DNA of 64,000 nt from Candidozyma auris (GCF_003013715.1 NC_072813.1:1240001-1304000), one strand, 5' to 3'; counted from the first letter of the stretch, positions 41,301-50,787 are shown. Program-made: numbers and translations. The notes: generated from the sequence alone by a model not told the origin.

Positions 41301-42620
41301 AAAAGAGTGAGACTAGACAACTTGTACTTGATTGTGAAAGCAATGGGCATAAAGAAGGTCGATGAATTCTTGAGTGATGGACTTGATCCTCCTGATATGC
41401 TGACAATTAAAAAGACCAAAGCAATGCTTGAGGAATTGGGTGCATTGGATACCTCAGGTGCCAATGAAACATTGACTCACTTGGGTAGGTATCTCTCATT
41501 CATTCCCACCGATCTTCAACTGGGAAAGCTTTTGATTTTGGGATGTATATTTTCTTGCGTGGAAATTTGTCTCACACTCGCAGCAATAAGCTCAACTGGC
41601 AGCCCCTTCCTAAACAACTTTGAGAAAAGTGATGATATTCGTCTGGTAAAAGCAAGAATTGGCAAACAACAAGGCGACTACGTTGCATCAGCCTTGGCAT
41701 ACCATGAGTACGCTTTGCTTGATAGCAAAGAAAAGAGGAAGTACATTGCTGCCAATCACTTATCATACTTAAAATTGCAAGAAATTCAGTCTACTAGAAC
41801 TCAGTATGTCCTGATTTTGAAAGAAATTGGTTTCCTTCCTTTCAAGTACCACAAAGATAAACTAGAAGGGAAGGTATTGAACAAGAATAATGATAACTTT
41901 GACATAGTTAGGGCTATTATCACAGGCTCTTTCACACCACAACTCGCAAGAGTCCAACTCCCTGATGCTAAATATGCCCAAACTTTGGGAGGGGCTGTTG
42001 AAATAGATCCAGATGCCAAGAAAACAAAATTCTGGATAAGAAACGAAAAGTACATCGAGGAAATCTTAGATAGCAAGGAATCGAAAGAATTGCCGGCGAC
42101 GAGGGTATTTATTCATCCATCATCTATGTTGTTCTCAACTTCCCCAGCTGGCGCATCAATTCCAAATCTTGAGGACCTTACTTTGGAAGATGGATCTATA
42201 GACATGCAGAGGGCCCGAGAGCAATTTGACATGACTCCAGCAGCTGCTCTGTCTAGCAAGGGTCTTCATAAATCGCCGTTTGTGGTGTACAATTCGTCTA
42301 GCTTCACCTCAAAACACTTCCTTCGTGAAATCACGCCAACCAGTACAATCACAGCACTTCTTTTTGGCGGCGACATTTCATATGACTTAAGTGTTCTGGC
42401 GTCTGCAGCACGCAAGTGTCCAGGAATTGTTCTTGATCGCTGGCAACCGATCAGGACTTGGTGCAAAAATGGTGTGCTCATAAAGAGACTTAGACAACTT
42501 TTGGACAGAGTAATTGACAATAAACTCTCCAGTACGTTGTCAGAGATGTCAGAGGTTGCAGATGAGGCAGTGATTGACGTTGTTGTAAAGGTCTTGACTA
42601 TTGAAACAAGACAAAGGTAG
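38328..42620 (+). CDS. DEAH-box RNA helicase, YLR419W/DHX29 type
   Basis: 1430-residue DEAH/RHA helicase. A Lys-rich N-terminus is followed by a UBA-like region (about 360-400), an RWD domain (about 425-530) and the helicase core: motif I GETGSGKST (about 618-626), motif II DEVH (about 727), motif III SAT (about 759) and motif VI QRRGRSGR (about 953-960). HA2 and OB-fold domains complete it. This architecture and length match yeast YLR419W; animal DHX29 uses the same layout to help 40S scanning on structured mRNAs. A translation role is inferred from the family. Confidence 0.92.
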   Translation: MAKKKAPLPAPEVKGKKGQAMKGAEPSVGKGKKSKSSTPEVANGEPQKPQRGLAIGDNFGWTGKLPATLLYEFCQKQKWNKVIFDMKKTPKGFIGIADLSWENPKTKEVIHVKMMPDTQLLSPRETTNEARHFAATYAMHRLNYVKNLRMVLPTIFRDFWSDLENHRQELLKKSKTEHDKIYNANPFQVYLEEKAANEKKAKEREAKANNDAKINAPKTSISIGTQPQKKTVRAKQDVNKIVKPRTPTVQPTFSKKAWETAPFVDFPVDIRTSIERQIKDHITWIQEEEEASFDEQSRQQWRSDLIALEFRESHVDEALTHTHSFTDALEWLLFHIPDDDLPVFFAKREEDTGVSLKISKDIQTEYLLQRLAHSGCDKDDIIEALRENDGKEVETAIKLCYNTIDYVPERNPKPDSKNMWVEEIESIQMIGSNNVEFIDDEKRIVTASLNVEGLENDILLVKLFMPEAYPDVLPGVQIVINNLSHKLANYIKLAIIRRLLNHVLECNLLGECYIYFMIEWLESNIGEIIKNPGPLSSNSQAISPKNKTSKNKILKKSSSRERGALTDEDIEQLKKEFAERNNSIRFKKSVEERAKLPAWNKREKLVSIINSNKVTLVTGETGSGKSTQIVQFIMDDLNAKGDFSSTIICTQPRRISTIGLADRISEERILNVGKEVGYIIRGENKTCKATRLLFVTTGVLLRMLQSLLSNDKSADVSMFDRLQYIFIDEVHERSVDSDFLLIILKKIMDRFPTLKIVLMSATINTEAFMKFFPTQVNHIHIEGRTFPIEDQYLDTILHDLDYSFTNYNGEVIKPKADSHYFKTGTANYDLVAKLCLLVDERVRVEGNSGSILIFLPGVMEINKCIQKIESEYDGQGIACWCLPLHSTLSSKDQTRVFKKPPAGTRKIVVSTNIAETSITIPDCVVVIDSGRSKSVFFDPQANVTKLVESWCSRAEMSQRRGRSGRIQNGTCYHLYTKETFDLVTAQPIPEIKRVRLDNLYLIVKAMGIKKVDEFLSDGLDPPDMLTIKKTKAMLEELGALDTSGANETLTHLGRYLSFIPTDLQLGKLLILGCIFSCVEICLTLAAISSTGSPFLNNFEKSDDIRLVKARIGKQQGDYVASALAYHEYALLDSKEKRKYIAANHLSYLKLQEIQSTRTQYVLILKEIGFLPFKYHKDKLEGKVLNKNNDNFDIVRAIITGSFTPQLARVQLPDAKYAQTLGGAVEIDPDAKKTKFWIRNEKYIEEILDSKESKELPATRVFIHPSSMLFSTSPAGASIPNLEDLTLEDGSIDMQRAREQFDMTPAAALSSKGLHKSPFVVYNSSSFTSKHFLREITPTSTITALLFGGDISYDLSVLASAARKCPGIVLDRWQPIRTWCKNGVLIKRLRQLLDRVIDNKLSSTLSEMSEVADEAVIDVVVKVLTIETRQR

Positions 42621-43066
42621 GGGTAAATCCCAGTTCCACATAAACATAATAGATGTAAATAGAATGATAGAGTAGCCAGATGTTGATTTTGCAAGGTCCA
42701 GAACGTTTAATGCACATGGTGAAACTACATTCACCTTCGATCACAGTATGCGGTAATTTTGCGACGATGGTTTGTAGTTTCTACTATTCGTACCCAGCAG
42801 CCAATGGAAATACAGAACCATTACTCCAGTCAGATCACCATTTTCGCATTACTCCGCTGCAAATGTGTTTTGCGAGGTTTTTGCTTGAGATTGCCTTCTT
42901 GCATGACCAGCACTATGGGGCACAAATAACGCAGTTGTCTGGCTCTTATCACGCTTTGATCGCTAAAACCTCGCAAGGTAGAATATATAAGAACCATTTA
43001 TAACGAGACAAAAGAATAATTAAAAAAAAAATTCTGCAAAATCTAAAAACTTAGTTTTTATCAACA
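42621..43066. promoter_or_regulatory. Metallothionein promoter region
   Basis: A 12-bp perfect inverted repeat, TTGCGAGGTTTT (42870-42881) and AAAACCTCGCAA (42965-42976), lies 83 bp apart. TATATAA follows at 42984-42990, about 77 bp from the ATG. ACTCCGCTGC (42851) resembles the copper-fist core GCTG. A metal-response role is inference. Confidence 0.5.
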
Positions 43067-43159
43067 ATGCCCGGCCCATCAGCTCAATGTACTTGCAAAG
43101 CTTGCACCTGCGCTAACTGCACTTGCAACGTCCACTCTTCTTGCAAGTGTTGCGTATAA
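43067..43159 (+). CDS. Small copper-type metallothionein
   Basis: 30 residues, nine of them Cys (positions 8, 10, 13, 15, 18, 20, 26, 28, 29), arranged as CTC, CxxC and CKCC clusters with Thr, Ser, Lys and Ala between; no aromatic residues and one His. This is the hallmark of a fungal Cu(I)-binding metallothionein (CUP1/Neurospora MT-like), which buffers copper in the cytosol. The start has a good context (AACAATG). A TATA box and an inverted repeat precede it. It is too short for normal ORF cut-offs and easily missed. It could not be matched to a named Candida metallothionein. Confidence 0.9.
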   Translation: MPGPSAQCTCKACTCANCTCNVHSSCKCCV

Positions 43160-43777
43160 GTAGTGATTCTTGCTCGTTGACAACTAGTTGAAGAAACAAG
43201 TCTGGTGATATTTATTTGATTTATTCTATAGTGAATTGATTGTGTTCTGATCAAATTTGTAGTCAAAGGCCGAAGATAATCTAAGAGGTTACACAATTAA
43301 AACCTTAATGAGCTTCGAGTATTGAAAAATCAAAATAATTGAATCATGTAAGACTGAAGCATTTTGGAAAGCAAGCATTGGTCTCTTGCTCCGTTCATAT
43401 CAAGTCTCGGTTTTTGCAACCACCATGCGACTATTTTTTCTGGAATCTTTAGTCAGACTTCTGTGGAGCCTAATATCTTACAAGAAGAAGAAAAAATGAA
43501 GAATATAAAACAAACAAACACAGATAGAAAAACAGGAAGATATCTTATGCTGATATCTGTAACAACCGTACTCCAGTCTCCAGTCACGTGCGATTATCTA
43601 CAATTTCGCAGATCAAATCTATGCCTCCCATCGCCTGCTTACATCATCTCACCGATTACAGTATGAAGCTTCACAGCAATAGCTAGAGATCTCATTTCAA
43701 ACTCTTTTTCCTCCAAATAAAGCCAAATTGTATATTTCGTTGATTTATTTCATAATCTTTTTTTCAATTACCCCAAA
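43160..43777. other. Intergenic region upstream of oligopeptide transporter
   Basis: About 620 bp. Contains a TTYGCARCCA element (43413) and GTCACGTG at 43583-43590, a Cbf1-type site about 190 bp from the transporter ATG. A short ORF at 43364-43666 is not supported. Confidence 0.5.
43413..43422 (+). promoter_or_regulatory. TTYGCARCCA element
   Basis: TTTGCAACCA, 356 bp 5' of the transporter ATG. Confidence 0.55.
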
Positions 43778-46027
43778 ATGAGAAAAGTCTCACAGACGGA
43801 GTCAGAAGCGCTTCTCCGAAGTGATGCGAGTGAATCAGGCTATAGTACGACTAGAGAGGGCTCCTCTCAAACGGATTTTGGTAACAGTGAGATCCAGACT
43901 GTGAAGTTGAACCCGGAGGAGGAACAGATTGCACCTGATCTCGCTGACCTCCCAAAAGAAGTCCGAGAAACTGTTCCACTACACGATGATCCAACTATAC
44001 CGGTGCTCACTTTCCGCTACTTTTTTCTTCTGACATTGTTCATTGCCCCTGGAGCGTTTATCGATACGATAAATTCTTTTCGGACGACTTCAGCGGTATA
44101 CTCCATCTTCTTTGTTCAAATTGTGTCTCACTGGGCAGGCAAGTGGATGGCAAGATCACTTCCAGATAAGATCGTCAAAATCGGTCCGCTTTCTTTCTCG
44201 CTTAATCCGTGTCCCTGGTCGATTAAAGAGACTGCTTTGGTCACCATTACAGCAAAATCTGGCGCAACGGGCAATTTAGCGACTAACGCGCTTGCACTAG
44301 CAGAGTTGTTCTTCGATACCAAAGTTCCTGCTTACGCAGCAATGCCCTTCATGTTCTCTATTGTATTCATTGGTTATTCGTACGCCGCAATTGCCAAAAG
44401 CGTTGTCAGTTACGACCCTAGGTTTCCCTGGCCTCAAACTTTGATGCAAACTGCTCTTCTACAAAGCCAAGATACTGCTGACAGGAAGCACAACTCGAAG
44501 CGCATGCGAGTATTTTTTTGGTGTGCTGGTACTTTGTGCATCTGGCAAATGCTTCCGGAGTACTTATTTCCCATGACCTCTTCTTTGGCTGTCTTGTGCT
44601 GGGTTGCACCCTCAGATCCAACGCTCAACTTCATTGGATCGGGAATGGGTGGCATGGGATTTCTCAATTTCACTCTAGACTGGGCAAATATCACGTCACA
44701 GGTGATGCTTTATCCATACTGGGTTCAGGTAGTGCAATTCATTGCATTCATTTGTGGAGCTTGGATACTTTTGCCAATTGCCAAATGGTCGAGCCTATTT
44801 ACTTTTAAGCATGAACTCATGTCGAATAGGCTTTTCACATCCGATGGTCATTTGTACCCTACTGATAAGCTAATGACTCCAGACGGGGGGTTCAACTCTA
44901 CGGCATATGAATACTATGGCCCTGTTAACCTTGGGGCCCAAAGAGCGTGGAATATGTTCTTTGATTATGCCGCATACGTATCTGGAATTGTGTGGGTTGT
45001 GATATTTGGGTGGGACAAGATTAAAGCGTCATTCGGTCGTGAAGGTGCATATCGTGATCGCTTGAACCAATTACATTCAGCATACGGCGAAGTGCCACAG
45101 TCATGGTACTTGACTCTATTCGTATTGTCTGTTTCTTCCTTACTTTTTGTTGCCAATGCTGGGTACATGTTCATGCCGTTCTGGACATGTGTAGTGGCAC
45201 TTATCATGGGTGCAATCATAGTGACTCCACTAATGTGGCTCTATGCTTTATCAAATTTCCAGTTGCCCATAGGAACATTCAACGAGCTCTTCTATGGCTA
45301 TCTTGTTGAGAATGCGCAACAAAAGCACCCAGCAGGCGCTGCCTTCTTTGGTTGTGTTGCAGGGAACGCCTGGTATAGGTCACAATTCCATTTGGAGCTG
45401 ATGAAGCTTGGATTCTACAATTATGTTCCACCGAAGTTAGTTTTCTTCTCACAAATCTATGGAGAACTTATTGGCGTTCCAATAAATTACTTGAGTCTAC
45501 GCTGGGTGTTGGCTTCTAAATGGGACTATCTCGTTGGAAAGATTATTGATCCTTTGCATCAATGGACAGCACAGAACGTCGTTACCTATCACACTAATGC
45601 CATACAGTACGTGGTATTGGGACCTCGCCGTCTCTTCGCAAATTACCCAATACTTCCCTATGGCTTTCTTGTTGGACTAGTGGCGCCAGTGATAATTTAC
45701 CTGATTCACAAGCGGTTCCCCAACAACATTCTCAAACTCGATCTTTGGAACACCACTGTCTTTTTCTCAACTATGAGTCACTTTTATGGTAACTTGTCTA
45801 CAGGTTATTTGTCCAAATTCATGGGTGGAACTGTGACTATGTTCTACGCCTATAGATACAAGCATTCAGTATGGAAGAAATACAACTATGTGGTTGCAGC
45901 TGCTTTCGACACAGGGTTCAATTTAGCCGTCAGCATTATATTCGTTCTCCTTTCGTTTGGCATCAACGCCCCTACATGGTTTGGTAATGACCCTCGAAGC
46001 GTGGAGCGCTGCTTCGCCCTAGAGTAG
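43778..46027 (+). CDS. Oligopeptide transporter (OPT family)
   Basis: 749-residue polytopic membrane protein of the OPT family, proton-coupled importers of small peptides (some members move glutathione). A hydrophilic N-terminus (about 1-85) leads to the family-diagnostic SLNPCPWSIKETALVTI (usually NPGPFxxKEH), then many hydrophobic helices (12 or more) to the C-terminus. The C-terminal part has YRYKHSVWKKYNYVVAAAFD-like signature and ends WFGNDPRSVERC. Length is normal. Fungal genomes hold several OPT paralogues, so no number is given. The His of the usual KEH motif is replaced by Thr. Confidence 0.9.
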   Translation: MRKVSQTESEALLRSDASESGYSTTREGSSQTDFGNSEIQTVKLNPEEEQIAPDLADLPKEVRETVPLHDDPTIPVLTFRYFFLLTLFIAPGAFIDTINSFRTTSAVYSIFFVQIVSHWAGKWMARSLPDKIVKIGPLSFSLNPCPWSIKETALVTITAKSGATGNLATNALALAELFFDTKVPAYAAMPFMFSIVFIGYSYAAIAKSVVSYDPRFPWPQTLMQTALLQSQDTADRKHNSKRMRVFFWCAGTLCIWQMLPEYLFPMTSSLAVLCWVAPSDPTLNFIGSGMGGMGFLNFTLDWANITSQVMLYPYWVQVVQFIAFICGAWILLPIAKWSSLFTFKHELMSNRLFTSDGHLYPTDKLMTPDGGFNSTAYEYYGPVNLGAQRAWNMFFDYAAYVSGIVWVVIFGWDKIKASFGREGAYRDRLNQLHSAYGEVPQSWYLTLFVLSVSSLLFVANAGYMFMPFWTCVVALIMGAIIVTPLMWLYALSNFQLPIGTFNELFYGYLVENAQQKHPAGAAFFGCVAGNAWYRSQFHLELMKLGFYNYVPPKLVFFSQIYGELIGVPINYLSLRWVLASKWDYLVGKIIDPLHQWTAQNVVTYHTNAIQYVVLGPRRLFANYPILPYGFLVGLVAPVIIYLIHKRFPNNILKLDLWNTTVFFSTMSHFYGNLSTGYLSKFMGGTVTMFYAYRYKHSVWKKYNYVVAAAFDTGFNLAVSIIFVLLSFGINAPTWFGNDPRSVERCFALE

Positions 46028-46295
46028 GTTGTGAGGCCACTGGAAATTTTAGCGTGCAAGCTAAGTCATACTTGGTAGACAATTCGCATCAATCAGATAT
46101 TAAAAAATATTCTCCAATAACATAGATTATATTTAACGTTAAGACTTGGGAGGCTCGAACGTAGTTTCAACAAGGCCACTAAAACTGGTAGTACTACTGG
46201 CACATCCTTGCACCATCACCAACAACATAATCCTCACTTAACCACATCTCCCCAGTTCCACCCCCAGTTGCATCGATTAGCATAAAAAACAAAGA

Positions 46296-48089
46296 ATGAG
46301 TCAGCCCAACCGTCAAGGACAGGGAAATCCTCAGCAAAGTGCACAAGGGGGCCAGGCACCTGCGATGATTCAGCCTGCGCAAGCCACAAGCCTCCTTCGT
46401 GTACTCAAGGAACAACTAGAGCAAGCCAGACAGTGCACAGATCCTGCCGAGGCCAGGCGCTACTACGCAAAAGCTGAGCAAATAAAGCTGATACTCATGA
46501 ACTATCAAAGACAGCAGAAGGCTGCGGGAGCGCGTGCTCAGGGTCAAGGTCAGGGGCAGGCGGCTTCACAAGCTCAAGGAAGCCAAGTAGCTCAAGGCCA
46601 GGCTGGAGGAGGTCAAGGAAGACAATTGGCCGGTAATTCACAGATGTTAGGACAGCAGAGAGCGGGCATGGGACAAGGACAGAGCGCACCTCAGAGTCAG
46701 GGCCAGTCTCAAGCAATGAATCAACAGCAACCTCAGCTGCAACAAATTGGTGGACAAGCTCGTGGTCCTGGAATGGGTAATATGCAACCTTTGGGTGGTA
46801 ACGCTCCAGCAACACTGGGAGTGAGACCACAAGGCACAATTCCTAGCTCTCAAGTTACTCCAGAAAAGTATCAACAGGTAAGACAGAGAATACAAGAAGT
46901 TGAGAAAAAGATTCAGGGCTTGGAGGCAGCGAAAAGAGGACAGTTGACCCCCGAACAAAGAGCACAGGTCGATAGTCAGCTCACTGAATGGCGAAACAAG
47001 TATGCTCAGTTTCAAAGATTTGCGAATATTATACGAAGCCAATTGATGGAGAAGAACCGTCAGAATAGTGCCGTTCAAGGAGGCTCCGCTGGCACTGCCG
47101 GGCAAACTGGTGCCATGGGTTCGGGAAATGTCGCTGATCCAGGTATTAACATCCAAGGGCTGGCGTCAAGCCCTACGGTCCAAAATGCGTCTGTTGCAGC
47201 TGCGACAGCAGCTGCTCAAAATGCAGCACAGAGACCTTCAGTCACGCAGCAAAACATGGGTGGTGCTGGGTCTCCACCAATGAACCGTGGCGGTTCCCCT
47301 GCAGCCTACTCGCAGGTCAAAGCAACAAGTGGATCTCCAGTCCCAGTGGGTGCGCCAACTCCAACAGCTGGAGCGGGAACTGGAGCTCCTGGTACCGCAA
47401 ATAGCGGAATGGGTACCCCGGCTCCACAAGGCTCTGCAGCGGCTGCAAAGGGGAGAGAATCGTCCCCAGCGGCCTCTACCAAGGAGCCTGGCGTCCCCGG
47501 CGTCAATCTCTCAGGTATCACAAAGCCTAGTGTGCCATCTATGCCAATTCTGAGTACTATCAACGTCAAGCAACCAGCTCCCGTGACGCTAAAACCAGGA
47601 GCCAATAATGTTCGCCCAACTTTGACAGGCGGCGGTGCTTCTGGCTTGGGTCAAATCATGGGTACCCCGGCAATCACAAGAATGCCAACCTATGATATGG
47701 CTACTACTTCTGCTGCTACCCTCACCGACAACGGAGGCCGTGTGTTGACCAAGAGAAAATTGAGCGAGCTCATTAATACGATCGGCGCAGATGAAGGAGA
47801 CGGAAGAACTACGATAGATGGAGATGTAGAGGAACTACTCTTGGATCTCGCTGATGAGTTTATATCCTCGGTTACGACATTTGCGTGCCGCTTGGCCAAG
47901 CACAGAAAAACAGATTCTGTTGATGTCCGAGATGTACAATTACATCTCGAACGCAATTGGAACATTCGTATTCCTGGTTATGCCATGGATGAGATCAGGA
48001 GTATGAGGAAATGGCAACCAAGTTCATCATATAACCAGAAGGTCTCTGGCGTGGAGATTGCGAAGGCTATCAACGGTAACATGAATTAA
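46296..48089 (+). CDS. TAF12: TFIID/SAGA subunit Taf12
   Basis: 597-residue shared subunit of TFIID and SAGA. Residues 1-470 are Gln/Gly/Ala/Pro-rich low-complexity, with a short helical segment (EKYQQVRQRIQEVEKKIQGL, about 190). The C-terminal H2B-like histone fold (about 475-575) reads RVLTKRKLSELINTIG, DVEELLLDLADEFISS and RDVQLHLERNWNIRIPGY, the Taf12 signature that pairs with Taf4 or Ada1. It is convergent with APC2, with stops only 47 bp apart. Confidence 0.96.
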   Translation: MSQPNRQGQGNPQQSAQGGQAPAMIQPAQATSLLRVLKEQLEQARQCTDPAEARRYYAKAEQIKLILMNYQRQQKAAGARAQGQGQGQAASQAQGSQVAQGQAGGGQGRQLAGNSQMLGQQRAGMGQGQSAPQSQGQSQAMNQQQPQLQQIGGQARGPGMGNMQPLGGNAPATLGVRPQGTIPSSQVTPEKYQQVRQRIQEVEKKIQGLEAAKRGQLTPEQRAQVDSQLTEWRNKYAQFQRFANIIRSQLMEKNRQNSAVQGGSAGTAGQTGAMGSGNVADPGINIQGLASSPTVQNASVAAATAAAQNAAQRPSVTQQNMGGAGSPPMNRGGSPAAYSQVKATSGSPVPVGAPTPTAGAGTGAPGTANSGMGTPAPQGSAAAAKGRESSPAASTKEPGVPGVNLSGITKPSVPSMPILSTINVKQPAPVTLKPGANNVRPTLTGGGASGLGQIMGTPAITRMPTYDMATTSAATLTDNGGRVLTKRKLSELINTIGADEGDGRTTIDGDVEELLLDLADEFISSVTTFACRLAKHRKTDSVDVRDVQLHLERNWNIRIPGYAMDEIRSMRKWQPSSSYNQKVSGVEIAKAINGNMN

Positions 48090-48136
48090 GGGAAATAGGA
48101 TTATCATCTAAATATATTTTACTAAGAACTAAAAAA

Positions 48137-50011
48137 TTATTCTATAACCTTGTAAATACCATTGTTAACGCTCAAGATAGAGGCGTCAACCCAAAAGTTG
48201 AGGGCCTGAATTGCAACATACTCTGGAAGTTGAGTCGACAACGTCACCAATGCGAGTGAAAGGCCCTCTTCCTCTTCATCAAACAATTCGATAACTGTAG
48301 CCTGCGATGGCGTCACTTCAAATTTCCTCATTTCGCCTTTGATCTCTAGATCCAATTCGACAGTCCCTAAAGATGGATGGAGATGGAGTGTCCGCCCCGG
48401 CTTCACCTCCTCAAAACTGTGTGTGTACTTTTCGAATTTATCTTGGACAGGAATTGCAAAACCTTTTTCACTATCTAATTTTTGGCATACCGATGGCCAA
48501 TACATCCTCGATAAAATCGTAAGCTCCATGCCCGGGTGACTTAGACGAGAATTGAGTTTGTTACTGTCATGAACATCCTTAATCATGACATCCAAACAGT
48601 TGAATTCGTTCCCGCCAAACCTAGACTTTAGAAGATCGGTTGTATGCTCGATATCCTCAAGACTATACTCGTTCCATTTGAGAAGTCTTTCACCAAATAT
48701 GCTTGTGAGCTCTTCTGTGAATACCGATGGCAGGTCGTAAATGGATACGAGGGCTTGCAAGACGTCTGAAACTTCCCCTTTCTTGAAGTCAGGAAGGGCA
48801 TCGATTGGATCGGGATTCCATTTAGGATCAGAGAGAATATCAATCGGAGCCAGTGTGGGAGGATCATTTTTCTGAAGCTCTTGTGCTAACTCCACTAAAG
48901 AATTTGTTTCAGCGTTCAAATCAAGCATGCCATGAACAACTTGTTGCACAAAATCTGAGCGCGTGCTTAAGTATTTTCTAATCGGACGAACTACTTTATC
49001 GAGTAAAACACCAGTTGGATCAATCGTAAGGAACGACTTGATAACTTTTGTGTACATGATGATGACGTCAACAGTGTTAGTTCCCAGATGAAGAAGCCGC
49101 TGATCACAGCAATTAATGAACACATCTACAATTTTAGCACGATGATGAGCCAACGACTGAAACCTATCAGAGTCTAGAGCCAAGCACTCTCGTAGTTCTT
49201 GTAAAGCAGTGACAGAATGAGGATACAGTTGTACCATCTCGTAAATTTCTTTGATACGAAGCAGCACCAACTCGTCTCGAGCAATTTGTATGAGATCATT
49301 GCTAGAAGCACAAGCATACTTCGAACTACACCCGAGTGAAAAAGACGGATATAGCTCGAGCCTTAGCCATTTTTCCAAATCGTAAAGCACTGGTGTACTC
49401 CATTGTCCCACACACAGAGATGCCAAGTGACGACAGATCTCCTCCACTGTAACCTTCACTACAATCTGACGCAATTTTGTGTCCATCCCTACTGCTGCGA
49501 AAGTTTTCAATTGCAAGGATGGACCTTTGAACAAAGAAGATCGAATATGTTGCTCAAGTTGGTGTATGAGGTGAGGTTGCAGTAGAAAATTGTTGAACAA
49601 AGCACACAAGCTGCGCATGAATGCATCATCGGCCAAAGACGATAGCTTCATATGGGTGAGTTGCTTGACGTAGAAGGATCGTAGCTGCCACACAATCTCT
49701 AATGCACCAAATAGATCAATATCCTGGGGTAGACGGTTTTTGAGGTCTACTCTGATAGAATTGATCCATAGCTTCATGAAATCAAGTTGTTGTGACTGTG
49801 TTCTTAAGCAACGCCTAACAGCTACTTTGGTCCTCGGCAGAGGCTCTGCTCGATTGAGATCAACACCATCTAGGTGGTTGGGCTGAAGCCATTGTAGGAG
49901 CTGGCCGAGGTCGTTTTCCAAGTCATGATGCAGTTCCGGATTTATGTCTCCTAAAGTTTGGACAGGAAACACCAGTGCAATGACCAGTCTGGGAAGAGTT
50001 GGCCTGTCCAT
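48137..50011 (-). CDS. APC2: Anaphase-promoting complex cullin subunit Apc2
   Basis: Cullin-like subunit of the APC/C ubiquitin ligase. From the chosen ATG (MDRPTLPRLV) it has 624 residues. The cullin-homology domain is in the last 230 residues: FTEELTSIFGERLLKWNEY, FGGNEFNCLDVMIKDVHDS, then LSRMYWPSV and the winged-helix ending in NGIYKVIE. The protein stops there; in other Apc2 proteins a further WHB domain follows. An upstream in-frame ATG at 50110 would add 33 residues, but a TTYGCARCCA element (50093-50102) lies inside that extension, so the downstream ATG is preferred. Confidence 0.85.
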   Translation of the reverse strand: MDRPTLPRLVIALVFPVQTLGDINPELHHDLENDLGQLLQWLQPNHLDGVDLNRAEPLPRTKVAVRRCLRTQSQQLDFMKLWINSIRVDLKNRLPQDIDLFGALEIVWQLRSFYVKQLTHMKLSSLADDAFMRSLCALFNNFLLQPHLIHQLEQHIRSSLFKGPSLQLKTFAAVGMDTKLRQIVVKVTVEEICRHLASLCVGQWSTPVLYDLEKWLRLELYPSFSLGCSSKYACASSNDLIQIARDELVLLRIKEIYEMVQLYPHSVTALQELRECLALDSDRFQSLAHHRAKIVDVFINCCDQRLLHLGTNTVDVIIMYTKVIKSFLTIDPTGVLLDKVVRPIRKYLSTRSDFVQQVVHGMLDLNAETNSLVELAQELQKNDPPTLAPIDILSDPKWNPDPIDALPDFKKGEVSDVLQALVSIYDLPSVFTEELTSIFGERLLKWNEYSLEDIEHTTDLLKSRFGGNEFNCLDVMIKDVHDSNKLNSRLSHPGMELTILSRMYWPSVCQKLDSEKGFAIPVQDKFEKYTHSFEEVKPGRTLHLHPSLGTVELDLEIKGEMRKFEVTPSQATVIELFDEEEEGLSLALVTLSTQLPEYVAIQALNFWVDASILSVNNGIYKVIE

Positions 50012-50092
50012 GACAATTATGAGGGAGTATGTAGTGCAGCTTGAGTTGAGGTTTACGAGGTTGCATTTCTGTTTACATAGATGGCGCGCTAA

Positions 50093-50102
50093 TGGTTGCA
50101 AA
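50093..50102 (-). promoter_or_regulatory. TTYGCARCCA element
   Basis: TGGTTGCAAA on plus, 82 bp 5' of the preferred APC2 ATG. Confidence 0.55.
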
Positions 50103-50591
50103 GGGTCCATGGATATATGAGAACAAAAAAGAACACGTCAATGTGATAGAAAACCCAAATTTCAGAGTACCTTATTTTGACTGCTCAAAAGCTCACTTTT
50201 TAGAGCTAGGAAGGCTTATGTAATGCGTTTGGACTAGAGGAGAATGAGTATCACTATTTCAGTGTGCTACTGCAAGTTCGCAGCTGTGATCGATAGACAT
50301 AACCTGACAAGCTCCTCGACAGTACTCTTAATAGAGGTATGCTTGAAGATTGAGCTTTCACGATTTAGTCAAGTACTTAGCTGAATCTAGTCGGCATTTA
50401 ATGCTACCTTTACAGCGAGAATGAGCTAGGTAGCTGAATTCTTTTGCTAAGGTACGAGTTGAGAAGTACCCTTCTCTTCTCCATTCCTAGCTGTCAATTA
50501 CATTAATTTGCTATCACATTCTCATTATTGCTGCTTGTGAATAGCGTTCAAATTGTACATCATAGAACGCCAACTCGACTATACAGATCCT

Positions 50592-50601
50592 TTCGCAGCC
50601 A
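50592..50601 (+). promoter_or_regulatory. TTYGCARCCA element
   Basis: TTCGCAGCCA, 222 bp 5' of the DCN1 ATG. Confidence 0.55.
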
Positions 50602-50787
50602 TTTCTACAATTGATGGCTTCGCCAACGAGGAAATATTTCGAAATACCAATTGATCACCAATGGTTTAGATTTTTATCACCACTTATACTCGGGGCTAAA
50701 TATTTACCGAGTTTTTTTTTTTTTTTTATAAAGCGACATTCTCAATTTTAGTCATTCTGGGACTTACGTAGCTTGTCTTCGCGCATA

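Noticed and set aside
50711..50727. Long T-run upstream of DCN1
   Set aside because: Ordinary poly(dA:dT) promoter tract; similar runs occur at 8949, 19438 and 56338.
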